Assembly: GCA_963743785.1 (NCBI GenBank)
Contig: CAVURD010000035.1
Coordinates: 1-64,000, forward strand
Length of the DNA stretch: 64,000 nt
Direction of reading: 5' to 3'
Origin: Bog-473 sp963743785
Lineage (GTDB): Bacteria > Actinomycetota > Acidimicrobiia > Acidimicrobiales > RAAP-2
This document shows positions 10,480-19,349 of this stretch, in pieces. Positions within the stretch are counted from its first letter, which is position 1. Each line of letters opens with the position of its first letter. The position numbers and the translations under genes are program-made. The notes below the pieces were generated by a model. It saw only the letters and a list, made by a program, of their open reading frames with translations, was not told the origin of the DNA and searched no databases.

Positions 10480-11736
10480 TCAGCCGGGGGCTGTGACCTG
10501 GTACTCCTCTTTCCACCAACGCGCGGCCGCGACGTCAGCGGGATCGGTGCGTAGCGACGTGTCCTGACCCAGGTCGGCCGGCGTCGGGCCAACTCGGTCA
10601 GCGATGGGTTGGAGGGCGGACAGGTCGAAGCTGTAACAACGGGCGGCGGTCTCCCCGAGAAGCTTGCGGGTGTCCTCGACCGGAATGCCACCGAAATCGC
10701 TCCGCAGTTTCTCCTGGGTGTGCGGCCAGGTGCCTTCAGGGTGGGGATAGTCGGTGCCCCACATCACGACGTCGCATCCGAGAATATGACGGCGCCTGAT
10801 CTCCTCCTTGGACATGGTGGACGCGCCGATGAAGATGTTCTCGCCGAAGTAGTCCGAGGGCAGTTTTGAGATCTTGCCGGCCAGGAGCGCGGCCATCTTC
10901 TTGGTGGTGTGACCGCCCCCCATGTACTGGTCCCACTTCCACATCAGGTCGGCGGCCCAATAGGCCGCCGCTTCGGTCACCACATACTTCAGTCCCGGAA
11001 AGCGCTCGAAGACTCCGGAAAAGAGGAGGTGCCACATGGGACGGGTCGCCCACCAGACCACTTCGGCCAGGTAGATGCCGATGTTGTCGTTGTACTCGTC
11101 CTGCGGTGCTTCCCCCGAATGGGTATGCACCGGAAAACCGGCGGCCTGGCAGGCAGCCCACACCGGGTCGTAGTCGGGGTGGTTGTAGGGCTGGAGGTCG
11201 TGCCACATGGTCGGCACCATGACACCCTTGATGCCCGGCTGGGCGGCCAACCAGTCGATCTCGGCCACTGAGCGCTCGACACTGTGGGTGATCGGCACGA
11301 GCGCGATGCCGCCGTGGCGCTCGGGATTGCGGCTGCACATCTCGGCCAGGAAACGGTTGTGGGCCCGCGCCCCGGCGAAGGCCAGTTCGGGATCGGTGAT
11401 GGATCCGGCGGCGAGGCCGGCGCCGAACGGGGGCGAGGACATCCCGGTGATCGCATCGGCATCGGCGAACATCACCTCAGCGGTCACACCGTCGGCATCA
11501 AGTTCCTTGTCGCGCTGGTCAATGTCCCACGCACCCCGCAGGCCTTCTGCGTTCTCGGTCTCCCACCCCATGATGTAGTCGTAATTCATCTGCAGGGCCT
11601 GATTGCGGCTCGCCTCGCGTTCGGCCAGGTACTCGTCGAACTGCGGCAGATACTTGGGGTCGAGGTAGGGCCGGTACTCCTGGCAGGGCAGACCGGCGTG
11701 GGCGTCGGCCGAGATGATCGTGTAGCGCTCACTCAT
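10480..11736 (-). CDS. amidohydrolase-2 family metal-dependent hydrolase
   Basis: 418-residue TIM-barrel protein of the amidohydrolase 2 family (related to aminocarboxymuconate-semialdehyde decarboxylase and TIM-barrel hydrolases of aromatic/terpenoid breakdown). Seen: an N-terminal ISADAHAG in the position of the first metal motif, HTHSGEAP at strand 5, and VVMWGTDYPHPEGTWP with the conserved Asp near the C-terminus. ATG at 11736 overlaps the upstream stop as ATGA, so the two are translationally coupled. It resembles the hydrolase at 13287-14534 in layout and in the ISSDGHAG/GADYPHSEGTYP motifs, so the two are distant paralogs in one catabolic island. Hydrolase versus decarboxylase activity cannot be settled from sequence. 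Confidence 0.88.
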   Translation of the reverse strand: MSERYTIISADAHAGLPCQEYRPYLDPKYLPQFDEYLAEREASRNQALQMNYDYIMGWETENAEGLRGAWDIDQRDKELDADGVTAEVMFADADAITGMSSPPFGAGLAAGSITDPELAFAGARAHNRFLAEMCSRNPERHGGIALVPITHSVERSVAEIDWLAAQPGIKGVMVPTMWHDLQPYNHPDYDPVWAACQAAGFPVHTHSGEAPQDEYNDNIGIYLAEVVWWATRPMWHLLFSGVFERFPGLKYVVTEAAAYWAADLMWKWDQYMGGGHTTKKMAALLAGKISKLPSDYFGENIFIGASTMSKEEIRRRHILGCDVVMWGTDYPHPEGTWPHTQEKLRSDFGGIPVEDTRKLLGETAARCYSFDLSALQPIADRVGPTPADLGQDTSLRTDPADVAAARWWKEEYQVTAPG

Positions 11737-12509
11737 TTCTTCGCCCCCAACACCGAGAGATCGTCATAGCGCTGATGGAGGTACGGCTCGAGATCGGCCC
11801 GGGGCACCGGCCCGATGATGCGGCCGACCTGCGTCGAGGCCCGCTCGGTCCAGTTGATGTCGACGATCCGGCGGATGACGAGATCGGCGATCGGGTCGAG
11901 CGGGGCCTCTTTGATGATGAGCTCACCCTCGATCCCCTCATGGAGCCGGGCTCGCTCGGTCTTTTCGCCGTAGACCAGGAGCGGATCCTGGTCCAGCCGG
12001 CCCGGCGCTTCGGCCGAGGGGGACAACTTGAACCAGAAGTCGGTCTTCTCGAGCTCGTAGTTCTCACGCGTCTCGGTGACCGAGCCGACGATCTCGCACA
12101 GCAGCGACCCCATGCGGGACACGCTGGCTTCGACCCGAGCCCCGTCACGTCGCACCACCACCTCGGCCAACTTCTTGGGCTCGCCGTAGGTCTCGCGCCC
12201 GCCGATGGTGGACTGCTCGGTGGTCATGGGCATGAAGATCGGGTACTCCCCGATCCGATCACCGTGTCGAGCTTGCACGCCGATCCATCCGGCCCCGAAG
12301 ACCGGGAGTCCGGGCATCTCCACTTTGGTGATGGTGACGCGCACCAGTGGTTCTGGTCCCACTTCGAGCGGTGGGGGAAGGACGGCGGCGATGATCCCAG
12401 GATCGGTCTCGTAGATGGCGGTGACCGCCTCGGACCAGATGTCCGCTTTCTTGGCCGCGATCTCGTGGCTGACCTGCTCGCGGCGTGCTCCGTATCTGAT
12501 GGTGTCCAT
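11733..12509 (-). CDS. acetoacetate decarboxylase-like protein
   Basis: 258-residue protein of the acetoacetate decarboxylase fold (ADC family). Members decarboxylate beta-keto acids through a Schiff-base lysine or act as hydratase/aldolases. Family features seen are LPPPLEVGPEPLVRVTI, VGPEPL and the EPKKLAEV segment after the Tyr-Gly, where the catalytic Lys region lies. ATG at 12509 has a strong AAGGGAGGG Shine-Dalgarno four bases upstream. First gene of the operon ADC-like / amidohydrolase / Baeyer-Villiger monooxygenase, divergent from the TetR gene. The set suggests conversion of a cyclic or branched ketone or keto acid; the exact chemistry is not shown. Confidence 0.85.
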   Translation of the reverse strand: MDTIRYGARREQVSHEIAAKKADIWSEAVTAIYETDPGIIAAVLPPPLEVGPEPLVRVTITKVEMPGLPVFGAGWIGVQARHGDRIGEYPIFMPMTTEQSTIGGRETYGEPKKLAEVVVRRDGARVEASVSRMGSLLCEIVGSVTETRENYELEKTDFWFKLSPSAEAPGRLDQDPLLVYGEKTERARLHEGIEGELIIKEAPLDPIADLVIRRIVDINWTERASTQVGRIIGPVPRADLEPYLHQRYDDLSVLGAKK

Positions 12510-12522
12510 ATGCCCTCCCTTC

Positions 12523-12537
12523 TGTAACACTGTTCCA
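12523..12537. promoter_or_regulatory. putative TetR-type operator upstream of the ADC-like operon
   Basis: On the minus strand the site reads TGGAACAGTGTTACA, an imperfect inverted repeat (TGGAAC / GTTACA, 5 of 6 matched) around AGT. It lies 14 bp upstream of the ADC-like start and 42 bp upstream of the divergent TetR start. A similar box occurs at 15482-15496 before the SDR operon. The protein that binds is inferred to be the TetR at 12579. Confidence 0.5.
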
Positions 12538-12578
12538 CACGAGGGGACAGGTGTCGAGAGTCGCTACGCTCGCCCGGC

Positions 12579-13223
12579 GTGACCTCCCTGAAGACTCCCC
12601 CGGCCGGGTCCGGAGAGCCAACCGGGCAGCGTTTGGTGGCGGCCGCCCGGGAGTTGCTGCTCCGTGACGGGGTGACCGGGGTCACCATGCGCAAGGTGGC
12701 CACCATGGCCGGCGTGACCCCGACCTCGGTCTACTGGCATTTCGGGAGCCGGGAAGCCCTGCTGGACCAGGTGCTGACGGCGCTGATCGAGGAATTGCCC
12801 GAGCCCCGAGCCCGCGGTCGTTCCCCCCGCAAGCGGATGCTCGAGCTGGCCCAGGAGCTGCGAGCGCAGGTGGCCGCCACCCAACCGGTCCAGGCGCTGG
12901 CGTTGGAGTTGGGGCGAGCGGCCGAGCTCTCCTTCCCGACCCAGGTGGCGCTGGCCCGCGAGGTGGCCGCGTCCGGCCTGCGCGGCGATGACGCCGCCAT
13001 GGTGGTGCGGGCCATTCTGTTCACCGTCGGTGGGTTCATTCTCTTGACCGACAATTTCGAACAACGGGTGCCCGGGAGCGAAACGACGCAGGAGCTCTGG
13101 CACAGCCTGGGTGGTGGCGCCGTCGACGCCGGGCTCCAGCGGGCGATGGAACAGGGCGTCGATACCGATGTGCTGTTTGCCTTCACTCTGGACAAACTGC
13201 TCGACGGCCTGCTTCCGGACTGA
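12579..13223 (+). CDS. TetR family transcriptional regulator
   Basis: 214 residues, normal for the family. The N-terminal helix-turn-helix is clear (RLVAAARELLLRDGVTGVTM ... VTPTSVYWHFGSREALLDQV, residues about 17-66); the C-terminal ligand domain is hydrophobic and not assignable. Start GTG at 12579. It diverges from the ADC-like / amidohydrolase / monooxygenase operon and ends convergently 64 bp from the second amidohydrolase, so it sits between both halves of the island. It is therefore the best candidate repressor for the two boxes at 12523 and 15482. Inducer unknown. Confidence 0.92.
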   Translation: MTSLKTPPAGSGEPTGQRLVAAARELLLRDGVTGVTMRKVATMAGVTPTSVYWHFGSREALLDQVLTALIEELPEPRARGRSPRKRMLELAQELRAQVAATQPVQALALELGRAAELSFPTQVALAREVAASGLRGDDAAMVVRAILFTVGGFILLTDNFEQRVPGSETTQELWHSLGGGAVDAGLQRAMEQGVDTDVLFAFTLDKLLDGLLPD

Positions 13224-13286
13224 ACACCCAGGCGCGACGGCCGCGGCGACCAACCGCGACGACCCGGCGTGGATGATCGGACGGGC

Positions 13287-14534
13287 CTACCAGGCGCGCA
13301 GCATCTGAGTCCGGTCGAAGGCATTGCAGGTCGAATCGGTCGGCCAGTCATCCTGGGCCAGCGGCGTACTGACGTCCGTCACGGCGGGACCGATGCGGTC
13401 GCCGACCGGACGGAGCTGCTCGAGATCGAAGCCGTAGAAGTCAGCCGCGGTGGACTCCACCATGGTCCGTACCTCGCCCACCGGCCGGTCGGCAAAGGCC
13501 ACGCGCAGGGCCTCGGTGGTGTGGGGGTAGGTGCCCTCCGAATGCGGATAGTCGGCCCCCCACATGATGTGCTCGATTCCGAGTTCGTTGCACAAGGGAG
13601 CCTCGCTCGGTCGCAGGAAGCTCGCTCCGATCCAGAAGTTGCGGGCGAAATAGTCCGAGGGCTTCATCGACAAGTGGGCGGCCGCGGCGCCGAAATACCG
13701 GGCCTCGGCCGCTTCGGGCAGCGTCATGCGCCCGTAGAACCAGTCCAGCGTTTCGAGCCCGCGGGGCAACCACGCCACTCCCTGCTCGGTGACGGCGAAG
13801 CGTAGGTTGGGATGGCGCTCGAGCACGCCGGCGAAGATGAGATGCCAGACGGCGCGGTGGCTGAACCACGGGATCTCGATCAGCATCATGGACCGAGCTG
13901 CTTCGTGCTCGCCGTAGTCGGGCAGGGCACTCCCGCCGTGAATGTTGATCGGCACGCCCAGGTCGGCACAGAGTTGCCAGAGGGGCTCATAGTGCGGTTC
14001 CCACAGCGGGGGCAGATGTGAATTCGGGGGAATGGACGGCAACAGGATCCCGCCGAAGGGATGGAAACGTTCCACAGCCCACCGCACTTCGGCCAGCGCG
14101 TCCTCCATGCGATTGGCGAAGACCTGCACCACGCCGGCCCGCCGGCCCGGCGTGGTGGCACAGAAATCGGCCAGCCAGCGGTTGTGCGCCTGCACCCCGG
14201 CCCATCGAGCCTCGTAGTCCTCCGGAGTGGGCGGAAGCGCCACCAGATTGCCCTCGGAGAAGAAGGGCGGCACGGTATTCGGGAAGAGCACCTCGGCGGC
14301 GATCCCGTCGGATTCGGTCTCGGACAGCCGGCGATCGCTGTCCCAACTGCGGTAGGCGATGGGAGCCAGAAGGTCCGCGAAGGGGTTTACGTAGTCGGCC
14401 GCCCAGGCATCGAAGTCATCGTGCCAGCGGCTGGCCAGGTACGGCCGGTAGTCCTGAATGTCGCCACCGGCGTGGCCGTCGGACGAGATGATCGTGTAGC
14501 GATCGGTGGTCGGGCTGGTCCCGGTCACGGTCAT
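13287..14534 (-). CDS. amidohydrolase-2 family metal-dependent hydrolase (second copy)
   Basis: TIM-barrel amidohydrolase of about 415 residues, distant paralog of the gene at 10480. Seen: YTIISSDGHAG at the N-terminus, INIHGGSALP at strand 5, and HIMWGADYPHSEGTYP near the C-terminus. ATG at 14534 is preferred to the GTG at 14540 because AAGGAG lies seven bases before it. It follows the SDR gene by 10 bp and is probably cotranscribed from the promoter near 15482. Family members act on aromatic or alicyclic carboxylates and lactones; the substrate here is probably linked to the neighbouring monooxygenase pathway, which is inference. Confidence 0.88.
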   Translation of the reverse strand: MTVTGTSPTTDRYTIISSDGHAGGDIQDYRPYLASRWHDDFDAWAADYVNPFADLLAPIAYRSWDSDRRLSETESDGIAAEVLFPNTVPPFFSEGNLVALPPTPEDYEARWAGVQAHNRWLADFCATTPGRRAGVVQVFANRMEDALAEVRWAVERFHPFGGILLPSIPPNSHLPPLWEPHYEPLWQLCADLGVPINIHGGSALPDYGEHEAARSMMLIEIPWFSHRAVWHLIFAGVLERHPNLRFAVTEQGVAWLPRGLETLDWFYGRMTLPEAAEARYFGAAAAHLSMKPSDYFARNFWIGASFLRPSEAPLCNELGIEHIMWGADYPHSEGTYPHTTEALRVAFADRPVGEVRTMVESTAADFYGFDLEQLRPVGDRIGPAVTDVSTPLAQDDWPTDSTCNAFDRTQMLRAW

Positions 14535-14544
14535 GGCCACTCCT

Positions 14545-15426
14545 TCAGCTCAGTGCGGCCGGCGGAAGCCGGCCCTCGGCGATGGCATCGGCCCGGGCGT
14601 GCAACATGGCACCCGCTTCTTCGAGTCCGTGGCCGATGATGAAGTCGCCGGACTTGACGCCGCGGACGACGAAGCGGCCCAACTCGAGCAGGTCCACCAC
14701 GTCGACCGGACGCCCGGCCGCTTCGAGCTGGGCCTTGAACTCGGCAAACGTGGTCCCGGGCGCCGGCGGACGCGGCTTCAGGCGGGCCAGTTGCGGTGGG
14801 CGGTTGCGCTGGGCCGTCCACAATCCCGTATCGAGCAGGCCGCCCGAGGGATAGAAGACCGCCGCTCGCAGCTGCGTGCCCGCCGCCGACAGCTGGTGGG
14901 CCAGGGCCTCGGTCAGGCAGGAGATGGCGGCCTTGCTGGAGGCGTAGACCGAGGCGTAGGGAACGGGTGCGATGCCGCCGTCCATGCTCGAGGTGTTCAC
15001 CACCACCCCGGGCTGCCCCGACTCGATCATGCGCGGGACGAAGGACAGCATGCCGTTGGCCACCCCGAAGACGTTGACGCTGAAACACCATGTCCAGTCG
15101 TTGGGCTCCTGCTCCCAGGGCCTCCCGCCGCCGCCCGATGTCACGCCGGCATTGTTGAAAAGGAGGTGGCAGGCCCCCTCGGTGGCAAACACATCGTCCG
15201 CCAGGGCCTCGACGGAGGCCGCCGAGGATACGTCGGTGACCACGCCACGCACCTGGCCCAGAGGATGCAGCCCCTTGAGGGTGTCATCGAGCACCGACGC
15301 TTCCACGTCGGCGATGACCACCCGGGCGCCCTCCTCGAGCAGTGCCTCGACGATCCCCCGCCCGATGCCGGCCGCCCCGCCGGTGACTACCGCCACCTTG
15401 CCGCTCAGGTCGTCCACGCTTGCCAC
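14545..15426 (-). CDS. SDR family NAD(P)-dependent oxidoreductase
   Basis: Classical short-chain dehydrogenase of 293 residues. Cofactor loop TGGAAGIG (residues 15-22), NNAG, catalytic Ser in NTSSMDG and YASSK with the catalytic Tyr/Lys are all present. The acidic residue after strand 2 (VVIADVE) points to NAD(H) preference. The C-terminus is about 40 residues longer than in minimal SDRs. Start GTG at 15426. First gene of the SDR / amidohydrolase unit, 56 bp downstream of a box similar to that before the ADC-like operon. A likely role is oxidation of the alcohol or reduction of the ketone handled by the island. Confidence 0.9.
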   Translation of the reverse strand: MASVDDLSGKVAVVTGGAAGIGRGIVEALLEEGARVVIADVEASVLDDTLKGLHPLGQVRGVVTDVSSAASVEALADDVFATEGACHLLFNNAGVTSGGGGRPWEQEPNDWTWCFSVNVFGVANGMLSFVPRMIESGQPGVVVNTSSMDGGIAPVPYASVYASSKAAISCLTEALAHQLSAAGTQLRAAVFYPSGGLLDTGLWTAQRNRPPQLARLKPRPPAPGTTFAEFKAQLEAAGRPVDVVDLLELGRFVVRGVKSGDFIIGHGLEEAGAMLHARADAIAEGRLPPAALS

Positions 15427-15481
15427 CCCCTGTCACCGCCCACGCCGTGCGCGCGCCACCATACCCTCAGGCCACGTGTCC

Positions 15482-15496
15482 TGTTACACCGTTCTA
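15482..15496. promoter_or_regulatory. putative operator upstream of the SDR-amidohydrolase unit
   Basis: On the minus strand TAGAACGGTGTAACA, sharing GAAC-R-GTGT-W-ACAG with the box at 12523-12537. It stands 56 bp upstream of the SDR start. The dyad is weaker here than in the first copy. Joint control of both units by the TetR at 12579 is inferred. Confidence 0.45.
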
Positions 15497-15533
15497 GAGA
15501 CCGCCGGCGAGACGAAGCCAACGCCGCCTCGAA

Positions 15534-16033
15534 TCAGGTGGTCGGCGTGGTGATAAGGCCCGGGCAGACCTTCTGGGTGTACGTGTCGAGCGTCTTTTCC
15601 GCCGCCAGTAACTTCGGGTTCTTCGACGCCGTGGTCACCTTGGATTCGTACTGGGTCATGCTGGTCGAACTCGAAATGATGTTCTTGAGCGTCGAATCGA
15701 ATTTGAGGGCGACACCGGCAGCCGACTTCACGTTGCCCGGGGCGCTCCCCAAGCGCCGACACCAGGGACTTCTCGCGCCGGCTTCCGAAGCGAAGCCCCC
15801 AGCAGAGCATGCTGCGCCGTCTTCCAGTTTCCTGACGCGATGGCCCTGCCGATGGCCGACGGGCTCAGCCTTGCCTGGGCGGCCTTGACGTCCGCCTTGT
15901 AGACCGTGCACAGCTGGTTGGCGTGCACGCCGTCAGAGGCCTTGACGCTGGCCGACGCGGTCAGCGGCGGGCCCAGTCCCAGCGCCACAGCGAGCGTGGC
16001 CACCCCGATCCCGACCTTTGCCCTGTTCAGCAT
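15534..16033 (-). CDS. small secreted protein, paralog 1 (frameshifted)
   Basis: About 166 residues; no known family recognised. ATG at 16033, then an N-terminal signal peptide (MLNRAKVGIGVATLAVALGLG...ASA). The mature part starts with a Cys (QLCTVYKADV) and ends with a second Cys (KVCPGLITTPTT), which could form one disulfide, and is helical and Lys/Ala-rich between. The frame shifts near 15750; the second half (NVKSAAGVALKFDSTLKNI...) continues in another frame to the TGA at 15534. It is a tandem paralog of the gene at 16272-16807, with which it also shares its upstream region. Function unknown; an extracellular or wall-associated role is inferred. Confidence 0.7.
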
Positions 16034-16183
16034 GACCGTCCCCGCTTCCCGAATCTCAGTGTCACCGGGGTTCCCCGATGAAGTTGGGACAGCTTACGAT
16101 CGGCTGGGTGAACCGTCCATGCAATCCCCCTTTTTGCCGATAAGTGCTGGCAGAGGCCTGCAATGTCCGTGACAAGGCCGTGG
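16028..16183. repeat. duplicated upstream region, copy 1
   Basis: This 156-bp stretch matches 16802-16955 at about 80-85 percent by eye with only one- or two-base gaps. It covers the start codon of paralog 1 and about 150 bp before it. The farthest part (the AATGTCCGTGACAAGG core) is the best conserved, which suggests a functional regulatory element and not only residual homology. Confidence 0.8.
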
Positions 16184-16271
16184 TGACGCCCTGCACCAAA
16201 ACGGGCGGGGCCTGGTCACGACGCGGTCAGGTGCAACGCAGCCTGAACCTTCCGGACGCGACAACCGCCGG

Positions 16272-16807
16272 TCAGGTGGGCGGTGTGGTTGTCTTGGGAA
16301 CCAACCGGGGCAGAGCTTCGCGCCGTAGGCGGTGAGGACCTTCCCCGCCGACGCCAACTTCGGGTTCGTCGAGACCGCTCGACCTGTGTGCCGAAATTCG
16401 TCAGGCTGGTCGACCGCTGGATCACGCCTTTGATGAGTGTTCTCGAACTGGAGGAACGTTCCCACCGCCGCCTTGACGTTGCTCGGCGCGCCGCTCAGGA
16501 CCGACTCCAGCTTGCTTACCGTGCCCGTCTCTGAGCTATACGTCGACAAGAGGGCCTTCTGGATGGCGGGCCAATTTCCCGAGGCGTAGGCCCTGGCCAG
16601 CGCACTGCTCTGGGTGTTCGCCAATGCCGACTGCTGGTTCTTGTAGTCCCGGCACAACGCGCTGCTACTCAGGCTCGACAAGCTCGAGACCCCGGACACG
16701 CCGGACACACTCGACACGCTGGCCGATGCTGGTGAAATGGCGGGAATCAGGGCCATCGCCATGCCGATTGTGGCTACCCCGATCCCAGCCTTTGCCCTGT
16801 TCAGCAT
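16272..16807 (-). CDS. small secreted protein, paralog 2 (three frameshifts)
   Basis: About 178 residues. ATG at 16807 with signal peptide MLNRAKAGIGVATIGMAMAL, then a Ser/Val-rich segment with SVSGVSG and SSLSS repeats that paralog 1 lacks, then ALCRDYKNQQS and the same helical core (NVKAAVGTFLQFENT, STNPKLASAGKVLTAYGAKLCPG). The frame moves near 16420, returns near 16375 and moves again near 16315; the last frame ends ...TTTPPT at the TGA at 16272, matching the TTPTT tail of paralog 1. The two Cys are conserved. Function unknown. An in-frame ATG at 16840 exists but falls upstream of the duplicated start context. Confidence 0.65.
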
Positions 16808-16955
16808 GACCGTCCCCACTTTCCCGAATCTCATTGTCACCAGGGTTTCCCGATGATTGAGACAGCTTACGATCAGCTGAGTGAACCGTCCGTGATCCCC
16901 CTATTTTTGCCAATAAGTGCTGGTAGGGGGCTGCAATGTCCGTGACAAGGTCGTG
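16802..16955. repeat. duplicated upstream region, copy 2
   Basis: Counterpart of 16028-16183, covering the start of paralog 2 and its leader. Together the copies show that a segment holding gene plus promoter was duplicated in tandem with a unit of about 775 bp. Confidence 0.8.
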
Positions 16956-17055
16956 AAACCGTCGTCGCAGGCCAGAATCCGCTCGATCCACCCTCGGCCG
17001 GTCCGGATCGAACAGGCGCCTTTCAAGCGATTTCGCGAGGCCAGGACCGCTCGCA

Positions 17056-18495
17056 CTAGACGCCTTCTTGAGCCAAGAGACGGCCCGATTTCACGGCCAG
17101 AACGAGCGCTTCGTAGTCACGCTCGTTCTGGTCGGCGTAGGCCGCGGAAAAGTCGGCAATGGCTCGGTCGAAAGCGTCGCCCTTTCCCAGGTAGGTGGCC
17201 ACGGCTATTCGATCGCCCCAGCGGGCGTGGGCGCGGGCCAGCGTCTGACCGCAAATGCGGGAGTAGAGCTCCGCCCCCGACACCAGCATGTCCTCGACCT
17301 CTGCGCTCCCCTTCCAATCATGGAGCTGGCGCACGTAGTAGTCGCGGATCGCTCCGTCGAATCCCTTGATGCGTTGCCAGCCGAGGAATGCGTCGGTGGC
17401 TCCCTGCATGAGGCGCTGACCAGCCACGACACGTTGACCGTGATTGCTGTACTCGCTCGGGCGCGTGAAGGCCTCGAGGACCGACGGTTGCGCCTCTTTG
17501 ACTTGGAGGATCAGAGGATCCGATTCGTCGCGGCCGATCAGGAGGAGGATGTGGCAACGGGTGCCGACGCTGCCGACCCCGACGACCTTGCGTGCCGCAT
17601 GGACGTAGCGGAACTCCTCCAGCGGGTGGTGCTCGACCCCTAACGTGCGCCGGTACGAGGCGAGCAACTCCTTGATGAGCGTTTCGGTGTGATCCCACTC
17701 GGTGCCCGCCGGCACCAGATCCTCGATCGGCACGATGAGCGGGGGGTCGGACACGAAGCGGAGTTCGTCATCGACTCTGCCGGTCCGCCGGGTCATGACC
17801 CTGACGCTGTCGCGGGTACGCGCCTTCGCCACCATCTTTTCGGCTTGGCGGGCTTCCTTCCTTCTCAGTCGACCCCGGCGAACCTCCGACATGAACTGGT
17901 CCAGCAGTTGTCCCACCTCCAGATGGTCGGACCACGCCTCGAGGGTGCCCATGGTGGCGGTCGCACGCATGCGCTCTCGATACGCCCTGACACCCGCCAT
18001 GACGACGGCTCGTCGATCGACCCGTGAGAAGCCGCGAAAGCGACCCATGACCTCGAAGCTGGCGGCCAAACGTTTGACATCCCACTCCCACGGACCGGGC
18101 AGCGTCTCATCGAAGTCGTTGATGTCAAAGATCATCCGCCGCTCCGGCGTGCCGAACACACCGAAGTTCGAGAGGTGGGCATCGCCGCAGAGCTGCACCG
18201 TCACACCCGATTGCGGCGTCGCGGCCAGGTCGGACGCCATGATCAATCCGGCGCCGCGATAGAACGTGAAGGGCGAATCGAGCATCCGCCCATAGCGGAT
18301 CGGGATGAGCTCCGGCACCCGGCTGACGGCCTGTTCCTCCAGGAGGGAAATCGGGTCGGGACGATGTCTGACCGGCGGGAGGGTTCCGTGGCTGGACCTC
18401 GGCGCGTGATCGCGTGCCGACCTTCCCCGAGCCTCCCGCTCTTCGACGCTGAGGCGATCCCGCCTCCAGGCCGAGGCAAATGAACGCTCAGGCAT
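17056..18495 (-). CDS. DUF2252 family protein (kinase-like fold)
   Basis: About 480 residues, full length for DUF2252. Typical motifs are IPIRYGRML, CGDAHLSNFG and FDINDFDETLPGPWEWD; the Asp and Asn of the second and the DFD of the third resemble the catalytic and metal loops of aminoglycoside-phosphotransferase-like kinases. The enzymatic role is not established. ATG at 18495 is chosen; a GTG at 18519 is possible. It stands alone on the minus strand between the secreted paralogs and a divergent TetR gene. No frameshift. Confidence 0.88.
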   Translation of the reverse strand: MPERSFASAWRRDRLSVEEREARGRSARDHAPRSSHGTLPPVRHRPDPISLLEEQAVSRVPELIPIRYGRMLDSPFTFYRGAGLIMASDLAATPQSGVTVQLCGDAHLSNFGVFGTPERRMIFDINDFDETLPGPWEWDVKRLAASFEVMGRFRGFSRVDRRAVVMAGVRAYRERMRATATMGTLEAWSDHLEVGQLLDQFMSEVRRGRLRRKEARQAEKMVAKARTRDSVRVMTRRTGRVDDELRFVSDPPLIVPIEDLVPAGTEWDHTETLIKELLASYRRTLGVEHHPLEEFRYVHAARKVVGVGSVGTRCHILLLIGRDESDPLILQVKEAQPSVLEAFTRPSEYSNHGQRVVAGQRLMQGATDAFLGWQRIKGFDGAIRDYYVRQLHDWKGSAEVEDMLVSGAELYSRICGQTLARAHARWGDRIAVATYLGKGDAFDRAIADFSAAYADQNERDYEALVLAVKSGRLLAQEGV

Positions 18496-18694
18496 GTGAC
18501 CCGCTCGGTCTCCGACCACGGGCGGCGGCGATCCGGTCGGTGCTCACCAGTTCCGCAGTCTCTCCGTGTGAGCCACCCCAGCCCCCTGCCTAACCCAACC
18601 GATGGTACTCCTCTGGAATTGTGGCGTCGGCGGTGATAGTCACTTGTGCAGGCACAGCCTGCTCAACGGTTGGCCGACTCGCGCAAGGAGCCTC

Positions 18695-19313
18695 ATGTCC
18701 CAGCAACGTCAACCAGGCGTCGACTCGGACGCGGTCTTGGATGCGGCGGCGTCGTGCTACCTGCGCTTCGGGGTGTCGAAGACCACGGCGGCGGACATCG
18801 CGCAGGAGGTGGGGATCTCCCGGGCCACGCTCTACCGTCGATTCGGCAGCCATGAGACGATCTTCCTGGCCGTGCTGACCCGCGAGTCGGCGGCCATGTC
18901 CGCCGACGCCGAGGTACATCTGGCCGGCATTGTCGACCCGACTCGAGCGGATCCTCGAAGGCATGATGTTCTGCCTCGAGGAGATCGGTCGACGCCCGGT
19001 CCACGCCGCGGTGTTCGGCGGCGACTCGGGGGCCTGGGCGGCCACCCAGGCCATCAACATGGCGACCCTGCGTCGCATCGGCGAGGCGGGCATCCGCCCC
19101 CTCCTGGAGTCGTCCCTGGCCGACGGGTCGGTGTCGGAACGGGACATGATGGACCTGGTGGACTGGATCGTCCGGATCCTCATCTCCTACGCGGCCGTGC
19201 CCGGCAACGGCGGCCGGCGGCCCGTCGAGGTCCGTCGCCAGCTCACCGCCTGGTTCCTGCCGGCGTTCGACCGCGTGTTCGGTGCACGGGCCACGAGCCA
19301 TGTGAGACACTGA
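18695..19313 (+). CDS. TetR family transcriptional regulator (one frameshift)
   Basis: About 205 residues. ATG at 18695 with AAGGAG five bases upstream. Helix-turn-helix residues 10-60 (AVLDAAASCYLRFGVSKTT ... ISRATLYRRFGSHETIF). The frame shifts near 18945 (IVDPT to RLERILEGMM) and then continues to 19313. It precedes the MDR oxidoreductase by 36 bp in the same direction, so it probably heads the TetR / MDR / sulfotransferase unit and may control it. Ligand unknown. Confidence 0.85.
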
Positions 19314-19349
19314 ACTCAAATTCGTCTTACGTACCGCCGGGGGTGGAGC

